From an uncultured Bacteroidales bacterium (lineage in GTDB: Bacteria > Bacteroidota > Bacteroidia > Bacteroidales > UBA932), in contig CALUPG010000004.1 of assembly GCA_944322565.1 (NCBI GenBank), positions 62,001 through 126,000 on the forward strand: a stretch of 64,000 nucleotides of DNA, in the 5' to 3' direction. Position 1 is the stretch's first letter. Every line of letters begins with the position of its first letter. Under the pieces are notes generated by a model. The model was not told the DNA's origin. It was given only the letters and a program-made list of their open reading frames with translations, and searched no databases. Positions 12,233-21,082 of the stretch are shown here, one piece after another. The translations under genes and the position numbers were made by a program.

Positions 12233-13252
12233 ATGGAGAAATATACATTCAAAGATTTCAAGAGTGACCAGGAAGTGAGGTGGTGTCCCGGATGCGGAGA
12301 CCATGCCGTGCTTGCGGCCCTGCAGAGGGCCATGCCCCGTGTCAGCGAAATCCTCGGCTATAAGAAAGAACGCTATGTGGTCGTGTCGGGGATAGGCTGC
12401 TCCTCCAGACTCCCGTATTATATGGACACATACGGATTCCACAGCATCCACGGGCGCGCAACGGCCGTTTCCACAGGGATAAAAGTGGCCAATCCCGAAT
12501 TGTCCGTATGGCAGGCTTGCGGAGACGGAGATGCCCTTGCCATAGGGGGAAACCACTTCATACATGCCGTAAGGAGAAACATAGACATAAATATAATCCT
12601 TTTCAACAACCGCATCTACGGTCTTACAAAGGGGCAGTATTCGCCGACATCAAAGTTCGGGGCAATCACCAAGACATCCCCGTACGGTACTGTGGAGCAT
12701 CCCTTCAATCCCGGAAGTCTTGTCCTTGGAGCCAAAGGCACATTCTTCGCCCGCGGACTGGATACAGAGCTCAAGCTCAATGAGGAGATTATGGTGGCGG
12801 CAGCCGTCCACAACGGCACTTCAGTGATGGAGATGCTTACCAACTGCGTGATTTTCAACGACGGGGCGCATGCCGAGATTGCGGACCGCGCATACAGGGA
12901 GGACCGCACGATAGTTCTCCGCCACGGTGAAAAAATGATTTTCGGCCGGAACCGGGACAAGGGCCTCGTTCTTGACGGCCTGAAGCTCAAGGTGGTGACG
13001 ATAGGGGAGAAGGGCATCACGGAAGACGATATCCTGACACATGACGCCCACAGCGACAACATCGGCATACACATGATGCTTGCCGACATGAAATATCCTG
13101 AATACCCGGTTGCACTCGGAGTCATCAGGGATGTGAACGACATCACGTATGACGCGGCTGTGAGAATGCAGGTCGAGCAGGTGACAGAAAAATCGAAGAT
13201 ACACTGTGTCGACGACCTTCTTCACAGCGGTTCGATCTGGGAAGTCAAATGA
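12233..13252 (+). CDS. korB: 2-oxoglutarate:ferredoxin oxidoreductase, beta (TPP) subunit
   Basis: 339 aa. CPGCGDHAVLAALQRA near the N-terminus and GDGDALAIGGNHFIHAVRRN, followed by NNRIYGLTKGQYSPTS, form the thiamine-pyrophosphate/Mg2+ site of the beta subunit. There is no extra ferredoxin domain, so electrons would pass to free ferredoxin. It is the partner of the preceding korA and probably shares its transcript. gdhA starts 79 bp later, also on the plus strand, with no clear -7 box between, so the three genes may be read together at the 2-oxoglutarate node. Confidence 0.92.
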   Translation: MEKYTFKDFKSDQEVRWCPGCGDHAVLAALQRAMPRVSEILGYKKERYVVVSGIGCSSRLPYYMDTYGFHSIHGRATAVSTGIKVANPELSVWQACGDGDALAIGGNHFIHAVRRNIDINIILFNNRIYGLTKGQYSPTSKFGAITKTSPYGTVEHPFNPGSLVLGAKGTFFARGLDTELKLNEEIMVAAAVHNGTSVMEMLTNCVIFNDGAHAEIADRAYREDRTIVLRHGEKMIFGRNRDKGLVLDGLKLKVVTIGEKGITEDDILTHDAHSDNIGIHMMLADMKYPEYPVALGVIRDVNDITYDAAVRMQVEQVTEKSKIHCVDDLLHSGSIWEVK

Positions 13253-13331
13253 ATGCCGGATTCACGGCACATCAGAATTCATGACACTACATTAATTAAA
13301 ATTACATATACATAACACAAACAATCATACC

Positions 13332-14669
13332 ATGAACACAAATGAAATAATGTCAAGGCTTCAGGCCAAGTACGGAAATGAGAAGGAATACCTTCAGGCA
13401 GTCCGTGAAGTTCTCGAGACAGTAGAGGATGTCTACAACAGGCATCCTGAATTTGAGGCCGCCAAAATCGTGGAGAGGATAGTCGAACCGGACAGAATCT
13501 TCACCTTCAAGGTGACTTGGGTTGATGACAACGGTGACATCCAGGTAAATACCGGCTACAGGGTGCAGTTCAATGCTGCAATCGGACCATACAAGGGAGG
13601 TCTTCGCTTCCATCCATCGGTCAACCTGTCCATCCTGAAGTTCCTGGGATTCGAACAGATATTCAAGAATGCCCTCACTACTCTGCCTATGGGCGGAGGA
13701 AAGGGTGGCTCGGACTTCAACCCGAAAGGCAAGTCAGATGCCGAAATCATGAGATTCTGCCAGGCCTTCATGCTGGAACTCTGGCGCAACATCGGTCCTG
13801 ATACGGATGTCCCTGCCGGCGACATCGGAGTAGGCGGCCGCGAGATCGGCTATCTCTTCGGAATGTACAAGAAACTCGCCCGTGAACATACGGGAGTGCT
13901 TACAGGCAAGGGCCTGACATACGGCGGCTCTCTCGTGCGTCCCGAGGCAACAGGATACGGCGCCGTATATTTCGTGCAGCACATGCTCCATCTCCAGGGC
14001 AAGGACATCAGGGACAAGAAAGTGGCCATCTCCGGCTTCGGCAATGTGGCATGGGGAGCGGCAAAGAAAGCCACGCAGCTCGGCGCCCATGTCATCGCCA
14101 TCTCCGGACCTGACGGTGCCATATACGACCCTGAAGGAATGAATGACGAGAAAATCGCCTATATGCTTGAACTCCGAGCCTCCAACAATGATGTGGTGGC
14201 TCCTTTTGCGGAGAAATTCCCTTCAGCCACATTCTATCCCGGCAAGAAGGCATGGAGCATCAAATGCGACATCGCCATGCCGTGCGCATTCCAGAATGAA
14301 CTGACCGGAGCCGACGCTGAGGAGCTCATCAAGAACGGCACATGGTGCTGCGCGGAAGTCTCCAATATGGGATGTACTCCGGAAGCCATCGCCGCTTTCC
14401 AGAAAGCGAAGATAATGTTTGCCCCGGGCAAGGCCGTCAATGCCGGAGGTGTGGCTACTTCAGGCCTTGAAATGACCCAGAACGCCATGCATATCAGCTG
14501 GAGCGCCGAGGAAGTGGACAAAAAGCTGCATGAAATCATGGCCAACATCCATCATGCATGCGTCGAGCACGGCACACAGCCTGACGGCTACATCAATTAT
14601 GTGAAAGGCGCGAATGTCGCCGGATTCATGAAGGTAGCTACTGCAATGCTTGAGCAGGGAATCATCTGA
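13332..14669 (+). CDS. gdhA: Glutamate dehydrogenase, NADP-type hexameric
   Basis: 445 aa, the usual length of the 50-kDa hexameric class. It interconverts 2-oxoglutarate plus ammonia and glutamate. Substrate-site motifs are PYKGGLRFHPSVN, LPMGGGKGGSDFNPKGKSD (catalytic Lys region) and PAGDIGVGGREIGYL. The Rossmann domain has VAISGFGNVAWGAAKKATQLG, and SGPDGAIYDPEG ends strand 2, consistent with NADP(H). PCAFQNELT and NAGGVATSGLEMTQN are also conserved. It follows korAB on the same strand, which links ammonia assimilation to reductive carbon metabolism. A strong hairpin follows the stop. Confidence 0.96.
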   Translation: MNTNEIMSRLQAKYGNEKEYLQAVREVLETVEDVYNRHPEFEAAKIVERIVEPDRIFTFKVTWVDDNGDIQVNTGYRVQFNAAIGPYKGGLRFHPSVNLSILKFLGFEQIFKNALTTLPMGGGKGGSDFNPKGKSDAEIMRFCQAFMLELWRNIGPDTDVPAGDIGVGGREIGYLFGMYKKLAREHTGVLTGKGLTYGGSLVRPEATGYGAVYFVQHMLHLQGKDIRDKKVAISGFGNVAWGAAKKATQLGAHVIAISGPDGAIYDPEGMNDEKIAYMLELRASNNDVVAPFAEKFPSATFYPGKKAWSIKCDIAMPCAFQNELTGADAEELIKNGTWCCAEVSNMGCTPEAIAAFQKAKIMFAPGKAVNAGGVATSGLEMTQNAMHISWSAEEVDKKLHEIMANIHHACVEHGTQPDGYINYVKGANVAGFMKVATAMLEQGII

Positions 14670-14731
14670 CGGAATCTGATTGAATCAGTTTGAATCTGAA
14701 GACGGAATCGGTCTGAAGATGAAATCTATAT

Positions 14732-14775
14732 ATCGCGGCCGGTGGACAGGTGAAAAGCCATCCACCGGCCGCGAT
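14732..14775 (+). terminator. Strong hairpin after gdhA, member of the dispersed stem-loop family
   Basis: Perfect 15-bp arms ATCGCGGCCGGTGGA and TCCACCGGCCGCGAT enclose a 14-nt loop and are followed by TTTTCC. The position and T-tract fit a rho-independent terminator for korAB-gdhA. Arm and loop size match the third hairpin of the repeat at 24.6 kb. Confidence 0.75.
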
Positions 14776-14833
14776 TTTCCAAAAAAAGTGTGGCCGATGG
14801 TATTTCTGTGTTGTGTTTTCTCAACAATATTAT

Positions 14834-14841
14834 TATTTTTG
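14834..14841 (+). promoter_or_regulatory. Promoter of the three-lipoprotein operon
   Basis: The -7 box TATTTTTG is preceded by TTG at 14811-14813 with a 20-bp spacer, the usual spacing to the -33 element. The ATG at 14866 is about 25 nt downstream of the box. Confidence 0.65.
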
Positions 14842-14865
14842 AAAGTTTATAATCAAACATAACAT

Positions 14866-16260
14866 ATGAGACGAACTTCATTGACATTTGCCGCAAAGCC
14901 GGTTTTCTTTGCTCTTGCGGCGCTTGGCCTTGTTTCCTCATGTGCCCCAGACGATAATCTCGGAGGAGGTAATGGAGGAGACATAGCCGTCCCTTCAGTA
15001 AAAATCATTCCCGGAGAATCAGGTGAAGATTATCTGACATTTACTCTTGCTCCCGAGAATGCGGCGGAGCTCCGTTATCTCGTGGTCCCGGCTTCGGAAC
15101 AGCAGTATGATGCCGTCGGCGTAATGGAGAACGGAGAAGAAGCGGATGCTTCAGTACGCGGGGAATACACCTCGTCAGGCCTTGCTCCGTCCACGGATTA
15201 TCTCGTGCTTGCCGCTGCAAGAAATTCCGAGGGGCTGACTTCTCTTCTTGCTTCGGCTGAAATGACCACAGGGGAGCATGTGGCTGTCCTCCCGGAAATC
15301 ACTCTCGGAAATGTGTCGGTAGACGGAACTTCCGCCACATTCTCCTATACTCTTGAAGCGGCCGTGTCCGCATCTTATCTCTGCCTTGCTTCCGGAGACT
15401 CGGCCCCTGATGCAGAGACGATACTTTCTGACGGTACCGCACTTTCTTCCGATGCCGCACAGGAGACAGTCGAAGGTCTTTCATACAGCACTTCCTATAC
15501 AATATATGCAGCAGTTGAAAATGCTGACGGATACTCGGAAGTCGCTTCTGCCGACTTCGTTACAGGAGATGCCCCTGTCTTTGACCCTGAAGTCGGGGAC
15601 TTCTATTATAGCGACGGCACATGGAGTTCCTCTTCTGACGCTCCTGTTGCCGGCAAGACCGTGATAGGAGTCATCTTCAAGACCGGCCCTGCGGAGTCAG
15701 ACCCGTCTGATTATTCAGGCGCAGGGATTGGGCAGGTAAAAGGATTTGTCGTCGGTCTGGACAATGCCTCTTATCTTGTTGACGAATGGTGGGGAGAACA
15801 GAAAAAGACAGATTTTGAATGGACTGTGATAACCAGTGTTGAGGCAGGGACATCTCAGGATGAAAATGATTTTGCCGGATATGCCAACACTCTTGCAATT
15901 CAGGAATTTGCGCAGGAATCATACGGAGGTCTTGCCTACAGCAATCTCAGGGCGGCTTATGTCGCTGTCAATTATGCCGGGGCCGATGTCGAGCCTGTGT
16001 CTGTGCCGGAAAATACTACAGGATGGTTTTTCCCGTCCGCCGGACAGATGAAAGCCATTTACGCCGCAGCATCTGAAATTACCGCCTCGCTGGAGACGGC
16101 CGGAGGAACTGAAGTCACAGGTGATTTCTGGTCAAGTACTACCGTTGCCGGCAGTACTCCTGTGCAGGCATATTGTATTCATATACAATCCGGTTCAATA
16201 TCAGTTGAGGGACTGAACCAGACAAGGGTGTGGAAAGTCCGTCCGATACTTGCTTTCTGA
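14866..16260 (+). CDS. Surface-type lipoprotein with two Fn3-like repeats and a FISUMP/DUF1566-like tail
   Basis: 464 aa. The signal peptide ends in the SPII lipobox LVSS-C (Cys26), followed by acidic and Gly-rich residues often seen in exported Bacteroidota lipoproteins. Two Fn3-like units (about 40-135 and 140-235) each end in a GLxxxTxYxxxAAxxN/S pattern. From residue 245, a domain starts DFYYSDGTWSS and later has TGWFFPSAGQM, DFWSST and VRPILAF, resembling the Lcl_C/DUF1566 and Fibrobacter-paralogue lectin-like domains. It is the first gene of a three-gene operon; the gene at 18025 is a clear paralogue. A carbohydrate- or host-binding surface role is inference. Confidence 0.75.
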   Translation: MRRTSLTFAAKPVFFALAALGLVSSCAPDDNLGGGNGGDIAVPSVKIIPGESGEDYLTFTLAPENAAELRYLVVPASEQQYDAVGVMENGEEADASVRGEYTSSGLAPSTDYLVLAAARNSEGLTSLLASAEMTTGEHVAVLPEITLGNVSVDGTSATFSYTLEAAVSASYLCLASGDSAPDAETILSDGTALSSDAAQETVEGLSYSTSYTIYAAVENADGYSEVASADFVTGDAPVFDPEVGDFYYSDGTWSSSSDAPVAGKTVIGVIFKTGPAESDPSDYSGAGIGQVKGFVVGLDNASYLVDEWWGEQKKTDFEWTVITSVEAGTSQDENDFAGYANTLAIQEFAQESYGGLAYSNLRAAYVAVNYAGADVEPVSVPENTTGWFFPSAGQMKAIYAAASEITASLETAGGTEVTGDFWSSTTVAGSTPVQAYCIHIQSGSISVEGLNQTRVWKVRPILAF

Positions 16261-16265
16261 CAGAA

Positions 16266-17999
16266 ATGAGACAGATGAAGAAATTTTTGTTTTTCGCATC
16301 ATTGCTGTCGCTGGCAATGATGTCATGCAGCAAGGAGCCGTCCGAAGGTGGTTCCGGAGAGGCAGAGAACTTTTCTGTGGCTTTTGAAGTGTCTGATGTG
16401 ACGGCATCTTCGGCGGTGATTTCATTTTCTCCCTCATCGCAGACTTTGCCGTATATTGCCGGATATGTTTCTTCTTCCGACCTCGGGCCGTCAGATATCA
16501 AGTATTTTATTGATAATGAAATATCCCTGCTGATGGAGCAGAAAGACCTGGACAGGGCGGGGGCCGTGGCCGAAATGCAGGTCACAGGCAATCATACTCA
16601 GACTCTTTCTTCCCTTTCTCCGGAGACCGGCTATGTATGCTATGCGGTGGGCGTCAATGCCGACGGCTATTATACTACTGATGCCTTTGCTGAAACTTTT
16701 GAAACACCTGCAGGCGAAGCGCAGACCGGAGACATTTCTTTTGAAATAGACATCCCGGAGGTTACTGCATCGTCGGTGAGTGTGTCAGTGCTGCCTTCGG
16801 ACAACACATTGCCATATTATTATGACCTTATGACAAAGGATGTCTATGACAGCTGTGACGGTGATGTGGCCTCATATCTGACAACCCTGATAGAGAATGC
16901 TTCCGAGGAATATGGTGTTGACAAGGAGAAGTTCGTGAAGTCCCTGCAGGTTACCGGTCCTGATTCGGACAACATATCTGGCTTGCCTTCAGATACCGAG
17001 ATGATTGTCTATGCCATAGGACTGGCAGACGACGGAACCTGCTACGGCGAGCCTGAGGTGAAGTCTTTCCGTACTCTTGCCCCGGGAAATCCTGAGGACT
17101 GCGAGTTTTCGTTTGACTTCAGTTATGCCATGTCAGGAGTGACTGTCACTGTTACACCGAGCGATGACGGAGTCGGCTACTATACTTCCGTGATTCCTGT
17201 ATCGGAATTTTCGACAGATGATGCTCTGGTCGAAAGGGTATATCAGGGACTTGTCTCGATGGCTTCGGAATACGGCGTGTCTGTGTCGCAGATTGTTTCC
17301 ATGGTCGCCTTTACAGGTCAGGACATTTATGAATGGACTGAACTTGCAGCAGAAGACCATTATGCCTTCGCGTATGCGCTGTCTGACGACGGTCGGGCGG
17401 CAGGACCTGTATTCATGGAAAAATTTACGGTTCCGGAATATGCTTCGGATGTTTCCGTAAGCGTGGAAAATGTGCGCTGGTTCAACGGGGATGACCTCGC
17501 GGATATGGATTCGCAGTATGAGGGCATCAGGGACGGAGCCTATTTTGTCGCCGATGTCGTCACTTCTGCGGATGCGTACCAATGGTATCTTGCTCTTCTC
17601 CCGGGAGATTATACGGATTCTGAGTCTTATCCGGACGAGACGGTCTATGATGCCGTGATGATGGGCGGGGTCATGAACAGGGAGCAGCTGCGGTTCGTTG
17701 TCCAGTACGGCACACTGACAGTTCTGGGGTTCGCAGTGGATATCGACGGAGTGTACGGGGACATCTACAGAATGTCTGCGGAGATTACAAGGGAAGGGGC
17801 TTCCCCGGTCTCCGAATTCAGCACCTCAGGCCTGTCCGCACCGGATGCCTCGGCAGGAGTATTCCCGTCCGCTTCTCTGCAGAAAGGCAGAGGGTCGGAG
17901 CCGGCTCTTCTCAGATTAGGTTCTTCCCGGATCAGTTTTTCTCCGGATTCAGTTCTTCCCGGATTCAGTTCTTCCCGGATTCAGTTTTTCCAGATTTAA
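16266..17999 (+). CDS. Lipoprotein with four Fn3-like repeats
   Basis: 577 aa from the ATG at 16266; the ATG at 16275 is an alternative. The stop of the previous gene is 5 bp upstream. The signal peptide ends at lipobox AMMS-C. Four repeats of about 110 aa follow; the first two open with a consensus like FEVxxVTASSVxxxxxPSDxxLPYY and several carry a VYAIGLxxDG-type strand; the fourth starts near SVSVENVRWFNGDD and is more divergent. No catalytic motif is visible. The final 25 residues are encoded by a 16-bp tandem repeat, so the C-terminus is Ser/Phe-rich and probably variable. It is the middle gene of the operon and lacks the C-terminal domain of its two neighbours. Confidence 0.7.
   Translation: MRQMKKFLFFASLLSLAMMSCSKEPSEGGSGEAENFSVAFEVSDVTASSAVISFSPSSQTLPYIAGYVSSSDLGPSDIKYFIDNEISLLMEQKDLDRAGAVAEMQVTGNHTQTLSSLSPETGYVCYAVGVNADGYYTTDAFAETFETPAGEAQTGDISFEIDIPEVTASSVSVSVLPSDNTLPYYYDLMTKDVYDSCDGDVASYLTTLIENASEEYGVDKEKFVKSLQVTGPDSDNISGLPSDTEMIVYAIGLADDGTCYGEPEVKSFRTLAPGNPEDCEFSFDFSYAMSGVTVTVTPSDDGVGYYTSVIPVSEFSTDDALVERVYQGLVSMASEYGVSVSQIVSMVAFTGQDIYEWTELAAEDHYAFAYALSDDGRAAGPVFMEKFTVPEYASDVSVSVENVRWFNGDDLADMDSQYEGIRDGAYFVADVVTSADAYQWYLALLPGDYTDSESYPDETVYDAVMMGGVMNREQLRFVVQYGTLTVLGFAVDIDGVYGDIYRMSAEITREGASPVSEFSTSGLSAPDASAGVFPSASLQKGRGSEPALLRLGSSRISFSPDSVLPGFSSSRIQFFQI
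17929..17991 (+). repeat. 16-bp tandem repeat at the 3' end of the second lipoprotein gene
   Basis: About four copies of GGATTCAGTTCTTCCC: two perfect (17945-17960, 17961-17976), one variant on each side (17929-17944 and 17977-17991), and a further half copy before 17929. As 16 is not a multiple of 3, gain or loss of one copy changes the reading frame of the tail. Confidence 0.9.
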
Positions 18000-18024
18000 T
18001 CGGCAGTAAATTTTATAATTGATT

Positions 18025-19428
18025 ATGAAAAACAGAATATATTCATTCCCGGCATTTGCCGCTTCCCTCCTCATGCTTCTGGCAATGACATCCTGTGAGA
18101 ACAAGACATCCGGGACTGCGGCTTCGCCCGTAGAAATTGAAATTGAGGAAATCGGGGATGACTTCGTGTCGTTCTCATTGTCTGCTCCCGATGCCGCATT
18201 GCTTACATACAAGCAGTTGGCTGAATTTGACGCCTCACCGTCCGCAGATGAGGTGCTCAGGAGCGGAGTCCAGGCTGACCCGTCCTTATATAAGGTCTAT
18301 ACTATTGGAGGCCTCTCTCCTGAGACAGTGTATCGCATTGCCGCTGCTGCCATGTATCCGGACGGCTCGTATTCGAATGTTGCTGAAGTTAGGGTGGAAA
18401 CTACGGAGAGCGATGCTGTTGTCCCGACGCTTGTGCTCAGGGATGTCACGCCTGCTTCAATCTCGGTAAACTTCACCCTTGTTCCGGACAAGGCAGAGAA
18501 AGCTGCGTATCTTTGCGTGCTCTCTTCCGAGGCGGTCCCTTCCGCAGAGGAAATCCTTGAATCAGGACATGAGGCTGACCCGTCGAAGACTGACTTGTAT
18601 TCTGTGCCTGGACTGCTTCCGGAGACAGAATATACTCTTGTTGCTGCTGCAGTAAGTGCTGACGGCACATACTCGAAAGTGGCTTCGGAGACTTTTTCTA
18701 CGCTTGATGCGCAGCCGGCGGCAATCGGCGACTATTATTACAGTGACGGGACATGGAGCAGCGGGGCGGAAGACCCTGTCTCCGGAAAGGAATGTGTCGG
18801 AATTGTAGTGCTCTCGGGAAGAGGGACGGTGACCAACGGCGGTACTGATACTGGGGTCTATTACACCAAGGACGGGCATTCCCGGTTTGAGAACATCAAC
18901 GGTTATGTGGTTTCTCTCAATGATGTGGCTTCAGGGACTGAATATGCATGGGGCTCATGGGATGTGGACGGAGACAGCGGAGTCGGGACAACACATTCTG
19001 ACAGCGACTTTGAAGGATATTACAACACATCCATGATAAAGGCCAAGGCCGAAGAGAAGGCCGGCGGACTCAGCGATGACGCAGTCAACAATTATCCGGC
19101 TGCATATGCGGCTGTTGTCTTGTATGAGAATGAAGTTTCCGCACCTGAATCCTCTTCCGGATGGTTCCTGCCGTCAGCCCGGCAGCTGCATTATCTCTTC
19201 CTGAAAAATGAAGAAATCAATGCCGCCCTGAATTCCCTGGGGGATGCCGCAACTCCGGTATACAGAAAAGATGCCATATATTGGTCAAGTTCAGAACAGC
19301 AGACGGAAAACGGTACAAGATACTGGGCTTATATGGTAAATCTCGATTCATCCAATATAACTCCCGGATATATCAGCGGACAAAGGAAAAACAAAGAATA
19401 CAAAGTCCGTCCTTGGCTCGTATTCTGA
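18025..19428 (+). CDS. Lipoprotein, paralogue of the 14866 gene (Fn3-like repeats plus FISUMP/DUF1566-like tail)
   Basis: 467 aa from the ATG at 18025; a TTG two codons earlier is not needed. Lipobox LAMTS-C, Cys24. Two Fn3-like units are built as in the first gene, with the shared segments SADEVLRSG/SAEEILESG, EADPS and LxPETxYxxxAAA. The C-terminal domain begins GDYYYSDGTWSSG and contains SSGWFLPSARQLHYLF, YWSSSEQ and YKVRPWLVF at the very end. It lies 25 bp after the preceding gene and ends the operon before a hairpin. Duplication of the first gene is likely. Function is unknown; surface binding is inferred. Confidence 0.75.
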   Translation: MKNRIYSFPAFAASLLMLLAMTSCENKTSGTAASPVEIEIEEIGDDFVSFSLSAPDAALLTYKQLAEFDASPSADEVLRSGVQADPSLYKVYTIGGLSPETVYRIAAAAMYPDGSYSNVAEVRVETTESDAVVPTLVLRDVTPASISVNFTLVPDKAEKAAYLCVLSSEAVPSAEEILESGHEADPSKTDLYSVPGLLPETEYTLVAAAVSADGTYSKVASETFSTLDAQPAAIGDYYYSDGTWSSGAEDPVSGKECVGIVVLSGRGTVTNGGTDTGVYYTKDGHSRFENINGYVVSLNDVASGTEYAWGSWDVDGDSGVGTTHSDSDFEGYYNTSMIKAKAEEKAGGLSDDAVNNYPAAYAAVVLYENEVSAPESSSGWFLPSARQLHYLFLKNEEINAALNSLGDAATPVYRKDAIYWSSSEQQTENGTRYWAYMVNLDSSNITPGYISGQRKNKEYKVRPWLVF

Positions 19429-19458
19429 AAATATCGCCTGTACCATATAATTTATAAT

Positions 19459-19496
19459 GCGGCCGGTGGAGAACATTTTTGTCTCCGCCGGCCGTG
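19459..19496 (+). terminator. Hairpin ending the lipoprotein operon
   Basis: Arms GCGGCCGGTGGAGA and TCTCCGCCGGCCGTG with a loop centred on CATTTTT, 30 bp after the stop. Same arm sequence as the gdhA terminator and the third hairpin of the 24.6-kb repeat. Confidence 0.6.
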
Positions 19497-19616
19497 TTGT
19501 ATTCAATTTTTGCGTAAAATCAATTTTATTTTTACAAATTATCACTAAATTTATCGGCCGAAATTCAAAATGGAGAATTTCAGATATAATAAACTGCTAA
19601 TTTTAACACAGATAAC

Positions 19617-21065
19617 ATGACTACACAACTTCCCGGGGAACGGAAAATCTCAAGGAAACTGACGATTCTGCTTCCTCTTGTCATTGCCGTTACCTTGTTT
19701 CTCTGGCTTGTGCCGACTTCATTCTTCGGAATCGACGGGCTCACTGTCGTCGAGCAGCGTACAATCGCAATCTTTGTGTTTGCTGCCCTGATGTGGATGT
19801 TCGAGATTATCCCGACCTGGACTACATCAGTGCTGATAATAGTGATAATGTTGCTGACCATATCCGACAGCAGCCTGCCTTTCATGAAGGGGTCCGGAAT
19901 ACCGTCGGAGATGGGGACATTCGTGAGCTACAAGTCGATACTCGCCACATTCGCCGATCCTGTGATCATGCTTTTCCTCGGAGGTTTCATTCTTGCGATT
20001 GCTTCGACGAAAGTAGGTCTTGACGTGCAGCTGGCGAAAGTACTTATGAAGCCTTTCGGAAAGAAGTCGGAGTTCGTGCTCCTGGGCTTTCTTCTCGTGA
20101 TAGGAACTTTTTCCATGTTCATGAGCAATACCGCCACGGCTGCGATGATGCTGACATTCCTTGCCCCTATCCTGAAGACTCTGCCTCCGGACGGCAAGGG
20201 CCGCATCGCGCTTGCGCTTTCCATACCTATTGCAGCAAACCTCGGAGGAATAGGCACGCCTATCGGCACTCCTCCGAATGCCATCGCATTCCAGTACATC
20301 AACGATTCCCTGCATCTTGATGTCGGATTCGACGACTGGATGTTCAGGATGATACCTTATGTGTACATAATGCTTCTTATTGCCTGGGTGATACTCCTGA
20401 AAATGTATCCGTTCAAGCAGAAGACGATAGAATTGAAAATCGAGAGCCATCACGAAAAGACATGGCGCACTTATGTAGTGTGGATAACATTCGCACTTAC
20501 GATTTTGCTCTGGATGACCGAGAGTCTCACCAAGCTGAACTCCAATGTCGTGGCCATGATTCCTGTGGGTGTCTTCTGTATAACGGGAATAATAACCAAG
20601 GATGACCTGAAGGACATCAACTGGAGTGTGCTATGGATGGTTGCCGGAGGCTTCGCACTGGGACTTGCGATGACCAACACAGGCCTCGCCGAGCATCTTG
20701 TGACATCTATTCCGTTCGGGGAGTGGCTCCCTATGGTGGTGATACTCGTTGCCGGATTCATCGGCTACTTCATATCAAACTTCATCTCCAATACAGCCGC
20801 TGCGAGCCTGATTGTTCCTATTCTCTGCGCCGTGGCAGTCGGAATGGGCGATACGCTTGATCCTGTCGGCGGGGCGAAGACCCTTGTGATCGGAGCAGTG
20901 CTCTGTACTTCGCTTGCAATGCTCTTCCCTATAAGTACGCCTCCGAACGCACTTGCGCACTCGACGGGGCTTGTGACGACGAAGGATATGACGAAAGTCG
21001 GTATTCTGGTGGGTGTCATCGGATATGTCCTCGGCTACCTGCTGCTCTTCTTCATCGGATTCTGA
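19617..21065 (+). CDS. DASS-family (SLC13) sodium:anion symporter
   Basis: 482 aa, about 11-12 hydrophobic segments, inner membrane. The two substrate/Na+ motifs of the family are present: SNTATAAMML in the first half and SNTAAASLIVPIL in the second. Each is followed by a conserved loop, GGIGTPIGTPPNAIAFQYI and LFPISTPPNALAHSTG. DASS carriers import di- or tricarboxylates or sulfate with Na+; the substrate is not decided by sequence, although the two SNT motifs suit dicarboxylates. A porin-like gene follows after 17 bp, suggesting an outer-plus-inner membrane uptake pair. Only a weak -7 candidate was seen upstream. Confidence 0.88.
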   Translation: MTTQLPGERKISRKLTILLPLVIAVTLFLWLVPTSFFGIDGLTVVEQRTIAIFVFAALMWMFEIIPTWTTSVLIIVIMLLTISDSSLPFMKGSGIPSEMGTFVSYKSILATFADPVIMLFLGGFILAIASTKVGLDVQLAKVLMKPFGKKSEFVLLGFLLVIGTFSMFMSNTATAAMMLTFLAPILKTLPPDGKGRIALALSIPIAANLGGIGTPIGTPPNAIAFQYINDSLHLDVGFDDWMFRMIPYVYIMLLIAWVILLKMYPFKQKTIELKIESHHEKTWRTYVVWITFALTILLWMTESLTKLNSNVVAMIPVGVFCITGIITKDDLKDINWSVLWMVAGGFALGLAMTNTGLAEHLVTSIPFGEWLPMVVILVAGFIGYFISNFISNTAAASLIVPILCAVAVGMGDTLDPVGGAKTLVIGAVLCTSLAMLFPISTPPNALAHSTGLVTTKDMTKVGILVGVIGYVLGYLLLFFIGF

Positions 21066-21082
21066 TTAATTTGTAAAATGTC

